Assembly (NCBI GenBank): GCA_016718565.1
Contig: JADKCZ010000002.1
Coordinates: forward strand, 703,574-767,573
DNA: 64,000 nt
Direction: 5' to 3'
Source of the DNA: Anaeromyxobacter sp.
GTDB taxonomy: Bacteria; Myxococcota; Myxococcia; Myxococcales; Anaeromyxobacteraceae
Notes under the pieces: model-generated
Databases searched by the model: none
Seen by the model: the letters and a program-made list of their open reading frames with translations, nothing else
What the model was told of the DNA's origin: nothing
Translations under genes and position numbers: made by a program
In this document: piece by piece, positions 42,092-52,300 of the stretch
How positions within the stretch are numbered: position 1 is the first letter of the stretch
How the letters are laid out: every line of letters starts with the position of its first letter

Positions 42092-42664
42092 TCAGGTCCG
42101 TGTCACGTTGATCAGGATGCGCTTGACGCGCCTGGAGCCCAACCAGAAGAAGACCATGCAGAGCAGATAGCCAGCCAAGGCGAATAGCCACGGCGCCCAG
42201 AACCCCTCATCGAGGCGAACCAGGCGAGCGGCGCCCAGCGCGCCAACGGTTAGCGGGAGCGCAATCCAGCATGCCATGAAGACCGCTACGGCCCAGTGAA
42301 GGCGAAGCACAGCGCGGATGGCGGACCCACCTCCACGCGGCTCGACGGAGCCGACAACAACTGGGCGGAACGAGTCCCGCTGGAACTTGAGCAACGTCCA
42401 GACGATGAATCGGTTTCCACCCACCCGACCCTCAAGCGCCTTGTCGGTCGGATCCCACGGCGACCGGCCCCACCACCTGGGGGCGTCGGTCGCCTCGGCG
42501 AGCCGGCGCAGCAGTTCCTGGGGCGCCAGTTCCGATTCCGCGTAGAACCTCTCGAAAGGCAATAGGCCCATTCCCGCGAAGCATACCGTAAGGCCCACCA
42601 GCACACACAGTTCTACCCGACCGAGGCCCCCGCTCATGGTGAGCGCGGGGCCTTCGTTGTTCAT
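42092..42664 (-). CDS. Hypothetical membrane protein of the island
   Basis: 190 residues from the ATG at 42664; a shorter start at 42637 is equally possible. Three hydrophobic segments are seen: VELCVLVGLTVCFAGMGLLP, AVAVFMACWIALPLTVGAL and WAPWLFALAGYLLCMVFFWL. The region between the first and second is a soluble loop of about 80 residues with RWWGRSPWDPTD. Codon use is atypical for the genome. Its start region overlaps a hairpin in front of the Rad52-like gene on the other strand. Confidence 0.5.
   Translation of the reverse strand: MNNEGPALTMSGGLGRVELCVLVGLTVCFAGMGLLPFERFYAESELAPQELLRRLAEATDAPRWWGRSPWDPTDKALEGRVGGNRFIVWTLLKFQRDSFRPVVVGSVEPRGGGSAIRAVLRLHWAVAVFMACWIALPLTVGALGAARLVRLDEGFWAPWLFALAGYLLCMVFFWLGSRRVKRILINVTRT
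42625..42659 (+). terminator. Terminator-like hairpin before the Rad52-like gene
   Basis: GGCCCCCGCTC, a 5-base loop and GAGCGCGGGGCC pair with one bulge and are followed by TTCGTTGTT. It would end rightward transcription before 42694, but lies at the 5' end of the opposing gene. Confidence 0.35.
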
Positions 42665-42693
42665 GGGCGCGCACGCGCCCGAGGAGCAGCACC

Positions 42694-43220
42694 ATGACAC
42701 CCGAGGCGAAGAAGGCGCTCTACAAGCAGCTCTCCCTGGCGTTCCCCGAAGAGGCCATCGAGCGCACCGACGGCCGCCAGACCGGCAAGGGCTACTCGAC
42801 CACCGGCATCAAGGCGCAGTTCATCATCAACCGGCTCAACGAGGCGCTCGGCATCGGCGGCTGGCGCACGCACCGCAAGGTGGTGGTGAAGGAGTTGACC
42901 ACCAACTCCGGCCGCAAGGCGTACGAGGTGGTCTGCGACCTGGTGCTGGAGCTCGGCGAGTGGATCGACGGAGCCTTCGTCCCCTTCGCCGAGGCGCTGG
43001 CCGACGGCGGCCACATCGCCACCTCCGAGGCCGACGCCAGGAAGGGCGGCTTCAGCAACGCGCTCAAGAAGGCGGCCGCCGCGTTCGGCGCGGGCAGGCA
43101 GGCTTACGAGGGCACCATCGACGACGACAACCTGCCCGCCGGCGAGCAGCCCGAGCCCCAGCACCAGCAGCCGGTGCGCCAGGTGCATGTCCGTCTACGG
43201 AACCTCCCGCGACGCCCGCT
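42694..43220 (+). pseudogene. Rad52/Rad22-like single-strand annealing protein, truncated at the repeat
   Basis: From MTPEAKKALYKQLSLAFPEE the chain shows the Rad52-type region GYSTTGIKAQFIINRLNEALGIGGWR, TNSGRKAYEVVCDLVLELG and SNALKKAAAAFGAGRQAYEG. There is no stop codon before repeat copy C. The frame runs through the repeat and continues antisense through the whole DUF1015 gene to 44487. The true C terminus is therefore missing, as if an element end or deletion cut it at the repeat. The partner DUF932 gene upstream is also broken, suggesting a decaying phage or plasmid recombination module. Confidence 0.7.
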
Positions 43221-44433
43221 AGAACGGATGCACGAACAGCCCGCTCCGCAGCTTCGGCTCGAACCAGGTGCTCTTCGGCGGCATGATCGAGCCGGCGTCG
43301 GAGACGCTCATCACCTGCTCCACCCGCGTGGGGAAGAGGTGCAGCGCCATGGCCCAGCCCTCGGTGGCCACGCGCCGCTCCAGCTCCTCGTGGCCGCGGA
43401 TGCCGCCCACGAAGTCCACGTCCTTCGAGGTGCGGGGATCCTGGATGCCGAAGATCGGCCCCAGCAGCTGGTCCTGGGCCAGCTGGCAGTCGAGCGAGGC
43501 CACCGGGTCCTCGGCCGGGAAGGTGCCGGGGCGCACGTGGGCGTGCCACCACCGGCCGCCCACCAGGACGCCGAAGGCCAGCGGGTGGTCCGGCGCCGGG
43601 GCCACGGCCGGCTCGAGGTCCAGCACCTCGCCGAGCGCCTCCAGCAGCGCCGCCGGCGAGCGCCCCTGCGGGTCGCGCACCAGCCGGTTGTAGGCCAGGA
43701 TCTGCATCTGGTCGTGCGGGAAGACCACCGCCAGGAACTGGCCGTGGTCGCCCGGCTGGCCCCGCCGGGCGGCGTGCACCCGCGAGGCGGCCGCCGAGCG
43801 GTGGTGGCCGTCGGCCACGTACAGGGCCGGCACGTCGCGGAAGAGCGCCTCGAGCCCGGCCCCCACCGCCTCCGGCACCACCCACAGCTGGTGAGCCACC
43901 TGATCCTGGGTGACCAGGTCGTACTCGGGCGCGGCGGTCATCACCCCGGCGATGGCGGCGTCCACCTCGGCCCGGGCCCGGTAGGTGAGGAAGACCGGCT
44001 CGTCGTGGGCCGAGAGCGTGTCGATGTGGCGGACCCGGTCCTCCTCCTTGTCGGCCCGCGTCTTCTCGTGCTTCTTGATGAGATCCCGGTCGTACTCGTC
44101 CACCGAGGCGCAGGCCACCAGCCCGACCTGCCGGTGGCGCCCCATCCGCTGCGCGTAGACGTAGAAGCGCGGCGCGGCGTCGGCCACCAGCACCCCGCGC
44201 CGCGTCAGCTCGGCCAGGTTGAGCCGCCCCTGCTCGTAGACGGCGTCGGCGTGCTCGTCGGTGCCCTCGGGCAGGTCGATCTCCGGGCGCGAGACCCGGA
44301 GGAAGCTGTCGGGGTTGCCGGCGGCGAGGGCCCGGGCCTCGCGGGTGTTCACCACGTCGTAGGGCGGCGAGGCGACGCGGGCGGCCAGGGCGGCCGGCGG
44401 GCGGAGGGCGCGGAACGGGCGGAGGATGGCCAT
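43219..44433 (-). CDS. DUF1015 family protein
   Basis: 404 residues. The family start is PFRALRPP ... VASPPYDVVNTREAR, then PDSFLRVSRPEIDLPEG, RFYVYAQRMGRHRQVGLVACASVDEYD, KKHEKTRADKEEDRVRH and ALYVADGHHRSAAA (a conserved DGHHR). DUF1015 proteins are widespread, often next to serine biosynthesis genes, and their biochemical role is not settled; some are annotated as a putative HTH/kinase-like protein. The 3' end carries the repeat that marks the island. An extended -10-like TGCTAGAAC lies upstream. The gene is intact. Confidence 0.88.
   Translation of the reverse strand: MAILRPFRALRPPAALAARVASPPYDVVNTREARALAAGNPDSFLRVSRPEIDLPEGTDEHADAVYEQGRLNLAELTRRGVLVADAAPRFYVYAQRMGRHRQVGLVACASVDEYDRDLIKKHEKTRADKEEDRVRHIDTLSAHDEPVFLTYRARAEVDAAIAGVMTAAPEYDLVTQDQVAHQLWVVPEAVGAGLEALFRDVPALYVADGHHRSAAASRVHAARRGQPGDHGQFLAVVFPHDQMQILAYNRLVRDPQGRSPAALLEALGEVLDLEPAVAPAPDHPLAFGVLVGGRWWHAHVRPGTFPAEDPVASLDCQLAQDQLLGPIFGIQDPRTSKDVDFVGGIRGHEELERRVATEGWAMALHLFPTRVEQVMSVSDAGSIMPPKSTWFEPKLRSGLFVHPF
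43221..43257 (+). repeat. Copy C of 37-bp att-like repeat, in the intact DUF1015 gene
   Basis: Identical over 37 bp to copies A and B. Here it forms the last codons of the intact gene, with the stop TAG just outside the identity (GCTAGAAC). This is the proposed original attachment site. Confidence 0.85.
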
Positions 44434-44531
44434 GTGCGGGTGCTCCCCGGGGTGTGGAAGGGGGCGGTTCTAGCACGCCGGGATTGAAGCCGGCCCGCGC
44501 CCGGGTGGAGCGCCCGCCGGGGGCGCTCCGC

Positions 44532-44912
44532 TCACCCGTCCCGGCCGCGCGCCACCAGCCGCTCCAGCGCCGCCGGATCCACCGGCTTGGCCAGGTGGAG
44601 GTCGAAGCCGGCCTCCAGCGCGGCGCGCCGGTCGGACTCGCGGGCGGCCCCGGTCAGCGCCACCAGGAACGGCCCCGCGCCGTGGCGGGCGCGGAGCCGA
44701 CGCGCCACCTCCAGGCCGTCGAGGTCGGGCAGCCCGAGATCGATGAGGGCCACCTCAGGGACCGACGCGGCGGCCCGCGCCAGCGCCTCGGCGCCCGTGG
44801 CCACCGCCTCGACGCGGTGCCCCTGCAGGGTCAGCAGCTCCGCCACGGCGTGGCGCACGCCGTCGACGTCCTCCACCAGCAAGACCGCGCGCGCTGGCCC
44901 GGGCGGCGTCAC
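44532..44912 (-). CDS. Single-domain response regulator (receiver)
   Basis: 126 residues from the GTG at 44912. The acidic pair is Glu14-Asp15, the phosphoacceptor is Asp58 (ALIDLGLPDLDG) and Lys109 lies in LAKPVD. There is no output domain. It starts 3 bases after the stop of the small Cys-pair gene, so both share a transcript. Stand-alone receivers are abundant in myxobacterial signalling. The partner kinase is not in the window. Confidence 0.82.
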   Translation of the reverse strand: MTPPGPARAVLLVEDVDGVRHAVAELLTLQGHRVEAVATGAEALARAAASVPEVALIDLGLPDLDGLEVARRLRARHGAGPFLVALTGAARESDRRAALEAGFDLHLAKPVDPAALERLVARGRDG

Positions 44913-44915
44913 CGC

Positions 44916-45137
44916 TCAGCCCCAGAGCTTGTCGTCGCGCCCCTTCAGCATCTGGCCGCAGATGGCGCAGACCTTGGTGGCGGCACCCGTGGCAGCCTGG
45001 CGGCCGTCCGGGTAGGTGTGCTCGCAGCCCTCCAGCGCCGCCTGCTGCTGGGCCCTCAGCTCTCCCAGGTAGGACTCCAGCCTGGCGATGACCGTGCGCA
45101 GGATCTCCTGCCGTGCCACCCGCTCCGCTTGCGTCAC
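44916..45137 (-). CDS. Small zinc-ribbon-like protein
   Basis: 73 residues from GTG with GGGAGG 4-5 bases upstream. The N-terminal helix (RQEILRTVIARLESYLGELRAQ) is followed by CEHTYPDG and CAICGQMLKG, a Cys/His pair plus CxxC that can bind zinc. It may be an adaptor or regulator for the receiver encoded next. Not recognised. Confidence 0.55.
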   Translation of the reverse strand: MTQAERVARQEILRTVIARLESYLGELRAQQQAALEGCEHTYPDGRQAATGAATKVCAICGQMLKGRDDKLWG

Positions 45138-45264
45138 GCGACCTCCCTGGTCCGCTCCGCGTTCGAGCATAGCGGGGCCGCGCCGGGATGTCGCCGGCCG
45201 CACGGCGCACCCCCGACGGGTCCACGGGCGTGCTAGAAGGCGGCTCCGCTCCTCGGGAGGGTTC

Positions 45265-46095
45265 ATGCGGAAGCTCCTCGTCCTCGCGCTCACCTTCGCG
45301 CTCGCGCCGGCAGCTGCCTCCGGCGCCGAGCCGCCCCCCTCCACACGCCCCGCCGCCAGGCCCCTCGGCGCCGAGGACCGAGAGGCCTGCGCCTCCGAGC
45401 TGGAGGTGCTGGAGAAGCGGATCAAGCTCTTCGGCGGCCAGGGGATCGCCAGGGCGGAGATCGCCCGGCGCAACGAGCCGGCCCAGGCCGCGCTGGACGA
45501 GTGCCTGCGCGTGGCCCGCCTCACCCGCGCCGCCGACGTGGAGCGCGCCGCCGACGTCGCCGAGCTGGAGCGGCGCGCCGGCCCCACCGCCTCCGAGGAG
45601 GCCCGGTCGGAGATCTGGACGCAGATCCGGCTGGAGCGGCTCTCCGCCAAGCCGGTCTCCAGGCTCACCGAGGAGGAGAAGGCCGAGCTGCGCGCCGGCA
45701 GCAAGGCCGAGCTGGCCGAGACCCACGCCACCCTCGACACGGTGCACGCGCGCGACCCGGGCTTCATGCGCACGGTGCACTCCGCCCTGGCCTGCTACCA
45801 CGGCGTGCGCCGCGACCGGCTCAAGGACGACCTGCGCCACGAGGAGGCGCTCCTGAAGATCGGCCAGGGCGAGCGGCAGAAGGCCTACGCCCTCAAGAGC
45901 GACCTGCGGCAGTCGGAGGACGTGCTCTCCCGCGCCAGGGAGGCCGCCGCCGGCTACCGGGACGGCCTGGGGCGCTGCACCGAGGAGAAGGTGGCCATCC
46001 TGGCGCACTGCCTGGCCATCCGGTTCGACGCCAGCCGCTCCGAGCCGGCCTGCGAATCCGAGGAGATCCAGCAGTATATTCGGTTCATCAAGTAG
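45265..46095 (+). CDS. Secreted coiled-coil hypothetical protein
   Basis: 276 residues with a signal peptide (LLVLALTFALAPAAASGAE) and a GGGAGG site 4 bases before the ATG. The mature protein is almost wholly helical and highly charged (ELEVLEKRIKLF, RLSAKPVSRLTEEEKAELRAGSKAELAE, DVLSRAREAAAGYRD) with four cysteines, probably disulfide-linked. It should be periplasmic or extracellular. Its stop lies 252 bp before the first giant cytochrome. Whether it serves that system is unknown. Confidence 0.6.
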   Translation: MRKLLVLALTFALAPAAASGAEPPPSTRPAARPLGAEDREACASELEVLEKRIKLFGGQGIARAEIARRNEPAQAALDECLRVARLTRAADVERAADVAELERRAGPTASEEARSEIWTQIRLERLSAKPVSRLTEEEKAELRAGSKAELAETHATLDTVHARDPGFMRTVHSALACYHGVRRDRLKDDLRHEEALLKIGQGERQKAYALKSDLRQSEDVLSRAREAAAGYRDGLGRCTEEKVAILAHCLAIRFDASRSEPACESEEIQQYIRFIK

Positions 46096-46245
46096 GACCT
46101 GGGGTGCGCCAGCGGCCGGGCGCGAATCCGACGGCCCCAGTCCGGTAGACTCAGGCGGTACGGCGGGCGCGACAACGTGTCCCCATTCCGCGCGATGTCG
46201 GCGCCCAACCCCCCGGCGCCACAAACGAACTTCCACGGCCGCGCC

Positions 46246-46259
46246 TTGATCGTGATCAA
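46246..46259. promoter_or_regulatory. FNR/CRP-family box upstream of giant cytochrome 1
   Basis: TTGATCGTGATCAA is a perfect match to TTGAT-N4-ATCAA, the FNR consensus. It ends 88 bp before the start codon. At the class II position the -10 would be at about 46282-46287, where an isolated AT-rich CTAAAC is found. Confidence 0.65.
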
Positions 46260-46347
46260 GAAGTCGGACTCCCGGAACGGCTAAACGTGGAGGCCTCCAG
46301 CCTGTCGTCGGGCCGGAGCACCTCCCGAACGGCTCAGGGGTACCGAC

Positions 46348-49300
46348 ATGCGCGCCAACCGACTCGTCTTCCTCGCCCTGCTCGCCGGCGCCGCTGCGCT
46401 CTCCGGCTGCGACAAGGCCCGGCAGGCCCAGGGACCGGAGGGCGGCGTGATCACCAGCTGCACCGGGTGCCACGGCGGCGTCGACAACACCACCGGCGCT
46501 CCCCCCCGCGACGTGGCCGGCAACACCCTCACCAGCGTGGTCACGGTCGGCGCGCACAGCACCCACCTCGCGGCCGGGGTCGACTGCGCCGCCTGCCACG
46601 CGGTGCCGTCCCGCGTCGACTCGGCCGGCCACATCGACGGCGGCGCCACCCCCAAGGTGAAGTTCTCCGGCGCCGCGGTGCTCGGCGGCGCCACCCCGAC
46701 CTGGAACCGGACCGGCGCCGGCGGCCAGGGCACCTGCTCCAACGTCTACTGCCACGGCGCCACCCTGGCGGCCGGCGGCCAGGCCACCCAGCCCACCTGG
46801 TCCGGCAGCCCGCTCACCATGCCCGGCGCCCCCTGCGGCTCGTGCCACGGCACCGCCGCCACCAACGGCGCGCCGGCCGGCCACGCCTCCACCCTCGACC
46901 GGACCGACTGCAACAACTGCCACGCCGGCACCGTGCTGCCCGACGGCACCATCAAGCCCCGGGCCGAGGGCGGCCTGCACGTCGACGGCGAGGTCCAGTC
47001 GGTGGCGGGCTCCTGCACCTCCTGCCACGGCGACGACACCCGCGCCGAGACCGACCTCGGGGTCCAGGCGGCGCCGCCGGTCGACTCGAACGGCGAGGTG
47101 ACCGGCGCCAAGGTCGGCGCCCACCTGCGCCACCTCTCCGGCGTGGCCGGCCTCGGCTCCCGCCTCAGCAGGCCCCTCAAGTGCGCCGAGTGCCACCTGG
47201 TGCCCACCACCGTGCCGCACAACGCCACCTCGGTGGTGCAGTTCGCCACCGCCGCCGGCACCCTGGCCAAGGGCCCGGGCGGCGCGCTCGCCCCGACCTA
47301 CGCGCCGGCCACCGGCACCTGCAGCTCGGTCTACTGCCACGGCGCCGGGCTGCTCGGCGGCTCCGCCAAGAACCCCGCCTGGACCACCACCTTCGCCTCG
47401 GCCGCGGCCCAGTGCGGCACCTGCCACTTCGCCGCCAACCCGCCGGCGCCGCACCCGACCCGCGACAACAGCAACGTCCTCATCACCACCACCACCCAGT
47501 GCATCCAGTGCCACCCGGGCACCGTGCTCGCCACCGGCGAGATCAACGTGTCGAACGGGCTGCACGTGAACGGCGTGAAGGACATCGACTTCCACGCCCC
47601 CGGCTACGCCGCCGGCGCGGTGCACGGCGGCCCGGCCAAGCTCGACCTGGCCGGCTGCCGGGCCTGTCACGGCGCCGACCTCGAGGGTGGCTCGGTGGGC
47701 ATCTCCTGCAACGCCTGCCACGCCGCCAGCGGCGCCTCCACCTGGCAGACCAACTGCGCCCTGTGCCACGGCGAGCCGAACCGCGCCGAGGACACCGCCC
47801 ACGACCTGGTGGGCACGCCGCCCATGCGCGCCAACAAGGCCTCTCCGCCGGTCGGCTCGCAGGACGAGCTGACCCCGGCCGCCAACGCGGTCGGCGCCCA
47901 CCTGGCCCACATCCAGGTCGGCGCGCTGGCCAACGCCTTCAAGTGCCAGCAGTGCCACGGCGCCGCCATGCCGGCCGACATCGCCCACGTCAACGGCCTG
48001 GTGAGCATCGGCTGGCAGCTGGCGGCCACCGGCGGCTCGACCCCGTCGCCCACCGCGGGCTCCATCACCCGCGCCACGCCGGTCTCCTGCACCAACTACT
48101 GCCACGGCGCCACCCTGGGCGGCGGCACCAAGAAGGCCGCCAACGGCACGCCCATCGCCGTGACCTGGACCGGCGGCGCCGCCGAGGCCACCTGCGGCAC
48201 CTGCCACGCCCTGCCGCCCGCCTACGCCGCCCCCAGCTGGCACCCGAACGACACCGCCTGCGGCACCTGCCACTACGCCGGCATCGACAAGGCCAGGCAC
48301 GTCAACGGCCTGGTGGACCTGGCCGCCGGCGTCGGCTGCGCCACCTGCCACGGCTCGGCCACCAACTTCGCCCCGCCGCGCGCCGCCTCCAACGGCGCCA
48401 CCGCCAGCACCGACCCGCGCGTCGGCGCCCACCAGGCCCACCTGGTGGCCGGGCCTCTGGCCGGCGCCTTCGCCTGCTCGGCCTGCCACGGCCCCACCCT
48501 GCCCATCTCCAACGGCCACGCCGACGGCCGGGTGACGGTGGGCTGGAGCGCGCTCGCCACCACCGGCGGCGTGGCCGCCACCCCCGCCGCGGGCACCTAC
48601 GCGCCGGGCGGCACCGCCACCTGCGCCAACTACTGCCACGGCGGCAAGTGGGCCGCCACCGCCAGCACCGCCGGCACGCTGCTCACGCCGGGCTGGACCG
48701 GCGGGCCGAGCCAGGCGGCCTGCGGCACCTGCCACAAGGTGGCGCCCACCACGGGCAGCCACACCACCGTCAACGCGGCGGGCTCCACCGTCAACTGCTC
48801 GAGCTGCCACGCCGGCTACAGCTGCCTGGCGTCCAACCCCGCGGCCTGCACGGTCAACGTGACCGCCCACGTCAACGGCACGGTCGACACCAGCGGCCAG
48901 ACCTGCTCGACCTGCCACGGCACCGCCGGCCGCACCCTGGCGGCGGGCACCCTCGGCCCGGTCAACAACGCCAACAACCTGATCGCCGTCCCGCCGCTCG
49001 ACACCCAGGGCGCCGCCACCGGCGTCCGCGTGGGGCCGCACCAGGCCCACGTGAACCCGGCCGCCGCCGGCGGGCAGTCCTACAAGGTGGTGCAGTGCTC
49101 CGAGTGCCACACCACGGCGGTCAACAGCTACGCGGTGACCCACCCGAACGGCGCCACGCTGGTCTCCTTCGCCAACGCCACCGGCGCCAACCTGGGCGGC
49201 TTCACGCCGACCCTGGCGGCCGGCACGCCCCCGGTGGCCGACACCTGCGCCACCTACTGCCACGGCGCCACCCTGAGCGCGGCCCAGCGGGGCTCCATCA

Positions 49301-52300
49301 CCAGCTGGTCGTGGAACACCGGCATCACCACCACCTGCGGCTCCTGCCACGGCGCGGCGCCCGGCGATCCGGTGCACACCTCGGTGAGCAAGACCGCCGC
49401 CGCCTCGGCCTGCAACCCCTGCCACAGCACCGTGGTGAGCGCCGCCGGGGCCATCCTCTTCACCGGCAGCGGCGCCGCCGCCACCACCGCCCACATCAAC
49501 GGCGTCATCGACGTGGCCGGCGCCACCTGCTTCAGCTGCCACGGCCTCGCGGCCAACGGCAACTTCGCCCCACCGCTGGCCACCAACGGCAACACCCTGA
49601 CCACCCAGCCGAAGGTCGGCGCCCACCAGAAGCACCTGTCCGCCAGCTCGCTGCGCACCGGGACGGCCGCCGTCTGCACCGACTGCCACTCCCTGCCCTC
49701 CACCCTGGACCACGCCACCGGCGCGGCCGACGTGACCTGGAGCGCCTTCGCCCGCACCGGCGGCCTGACGGCCACCCCGGCCACCATCAACGCGGCCTGG
49801 GAGGCGAGCCCCACCTGCACCAACTACTGCCACGGCGGCAAGTGGGCCACGACGCCCGCGGTGGCCGGCACCGACCTGTCGCCCTCCTGGACGGCCGGGG
49901 CCCCGGCCGCGGCCTGCGGCACCTGCCACCAGGTGGCCCCGACCGGCACCCACCCGACCGTCGCCGCGGCCACCAGCTGCGTCGGCTGCCACGCCGGCTA
50001 CGCCTGCACGCCCGGCAACCTGGCGGCCTGCACGGTGAACCTCACCACCCACATCAACGGCACGGTCGAGTTCACCGGCGGCGCCGCCGGCTGCGGCGGC
50101 TGCCACGGCACGGCCGGCCGGACCTACGCCGCCGGCACCCTCGGCCCGCAGGACACCGCCGACCACATCCAGGGCGCCCCGCCGCGCGACGTCTCGCAGG
50201 CGGCCTCCTCGCCGCAGGTCGGCCCGCACCAGGCCCACGTCAACCCGGCCTCGCAGGGCGCGCAGATCTACCGGGCCACCCTCTGCTCCGAGTGCCACAC
50301 GGTGGCGGTCAACGCCTTCCCCGCCACCGGCCACGCGGCGCTCTCGCCCAAGGTGAACTTCGCCGACGCCCTGGGCGCCGACCTGGGCGGCGTGGTCCCC
50401 ACCTACACCCCGGCCGCCAACGCCACCCTGCCCGACACCTGCGCCACCTACTGCCACGGCGCCTCCTTCACCGCCGCGCAGCGCGGCAGCATCACCACCT
50501 GGCAGTGGAACGTGGGCATCACGGCCGACTGCGGCTCGTGCCACGCCTCGCCGCCGGCCGACCAGTTCCACACCCGCCTGGCCAAGCCGTCGGCGGCCAC
50601 CACCTGCAGCGCCTGCCACCTCTCGGTGGTCAGCGCCGCCGGCGCCATCACCTTCACCGGCAGCGGCGCCGCCGCCACCACGCTGCACCTCGACGGCTTG
50701 AACCAGGCCAGCAGCGCCACCTGCACCAGCTGCCACGGCACCGCCGCGGCCGGCAACGCCGCGCCGCCGGCCAGCACCACCGGCGCCGCCACCGGCGTGG
50801 AGGTCGGCGCCCACCAGCCCCACCTCACCGGCACCACCCAGCGCACCGCCGCCATCACCTGCGCCGACTGCCACACCGTGCCCGGCACCATGGACCACGC
50901 CAACGGCACCACCACCGTGACCTGGGGCGCGCTGGCCACCACCGGCGGCCTGGCCCCGACGCCCACCACCATCAACGCCACCTGGGAGGCCACCCCCACC
51001 TGCACCAACTACTGCCACGGGCAGAAGTGGGCGGCCGACGCGGTCTACCGCGGCAGCGTCACGGCGCCCAGCTGGACCGGCGGCGCGGCGCAGCAGGCCT
51101 GCGGCACCTGCCACCGGGTGGCCCCGAACAACACCAACCACACGGCGGCCAACGCCGGCACCCAGAACTGCAGCGCCTGCCACACCGGCTACGCCTGCCT
51201 GGTGACCAACCTGGCGGCCTGCACGGTGAACAAGACCACCCACATCAACGGGACGGGGGAGGCGACCGGCGGGTCCTGCATCGTCTGCCACGCCACGACG
51301 GCGGGGGCGCGGCGACCCATCGTGCCGGAGTTCGCCCTGGCCTGGTCGCACAAGCGGTCGGCCACCGGCGCGGTGACCAACTTCGACTGCGCCGTCTGCC
51401 ACATGGAGGGCGACCCCGCCACCGGCGACGCGGTCTCGGGCGTCCACCAGGACGGCGTCATCAACCTGCGCGACCCGGACACCGGCGCCAACATCAAGGG
51501 CGTGACCTTCACGGCCGCGACGGCCACCACCCCCGGCTCCTATGCCCCGACGGCCACCGACGTGGCCTTCGCCCGGTTCAGCCGCAACCTGGCGAGCAAC
51601 GTGCTCGAGCCGGCGGTGCAGGCCATGATGGTGAACCAGTGCCTCAAGTGCCACGACGCCAACGGCGCCAACAGCCCGCTGGCGCGGGTGCCGAGCGGGA
51701 CGGCGCAGAAGCCGTTCAACACCACCATCTCGGGCGCGGCCTACACCGGCGCGGGCATGACGGCGGGCGGCATCCTGGGCGGCGTGGTGGACGTGGCGGC
51801 CTCCTTCGCCACCACCAACGCCTCCTACCACCCCATCCTGGGCCAGCAGAACAACTCCTTCGTCGGCAACCTGCGCATGCAGCCGCCGTGGAACACGCGC
51901 AGCCCGGCCAAGACCCCCGGCACCATCGGCACGGTCGCCTCCTACGGCTTCCTGATCTCCTGCTGGGACTGCCACGCGCCGCTCGGCACCACCAGCGCCA
52001 CCACCCTGACCGCCACGGTCACGGCCCACGGCGGCGCCACCACGCTGCGCCAGGCCGGCTGGACGGTGAACGCCACCAACATCTGCACCGTCTGCCACCT
52101 GGTGGTCCCGCTGGTGGGCGCCACCACCAACTCGCACGGCGTGGGCTCGGCCTTCTCCGGCGGCGGCAACAGCGGCCCCGGCGGCATCGCCCGCACCTCC
52201 TGCTGGCGCTGCCACGGCAGCCTCAACACCGGCAAGCCGGCCCGGCCCATCTCGGCCCAGGACGTCCACGGCTTCAACGCCATGTCGCCCAGCCTGGGCA

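Larger units (their letters stand above)
35524..43257. mobile_element. Accessory island of two tandem inserts at the DUF1015 gene 3' end
   Basis: The island is bounded and divided by three direct copies of a 37-bp sequence that is the end of the DUF1015 gene. Its genes have less biased codons, several are broken, and two (DUF932, Rad52-like) are typical of phages and plasmids. No integrase, transposase or relaxase is visible. Left insert: 35561-38835. Right insert: 38873-43220. Insertion at a gene 3' end with regenerated codons is typical of tyrosine-recombinase elements, so a missing or external recombinase is inferred. Confidence 0.65.

Noticed and set aside
35524..43257. Classical integron
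   Set aside because: There is no integrase, and the repeats are direct copies of a protein-coding end without attC-like imperfect inverted arms.
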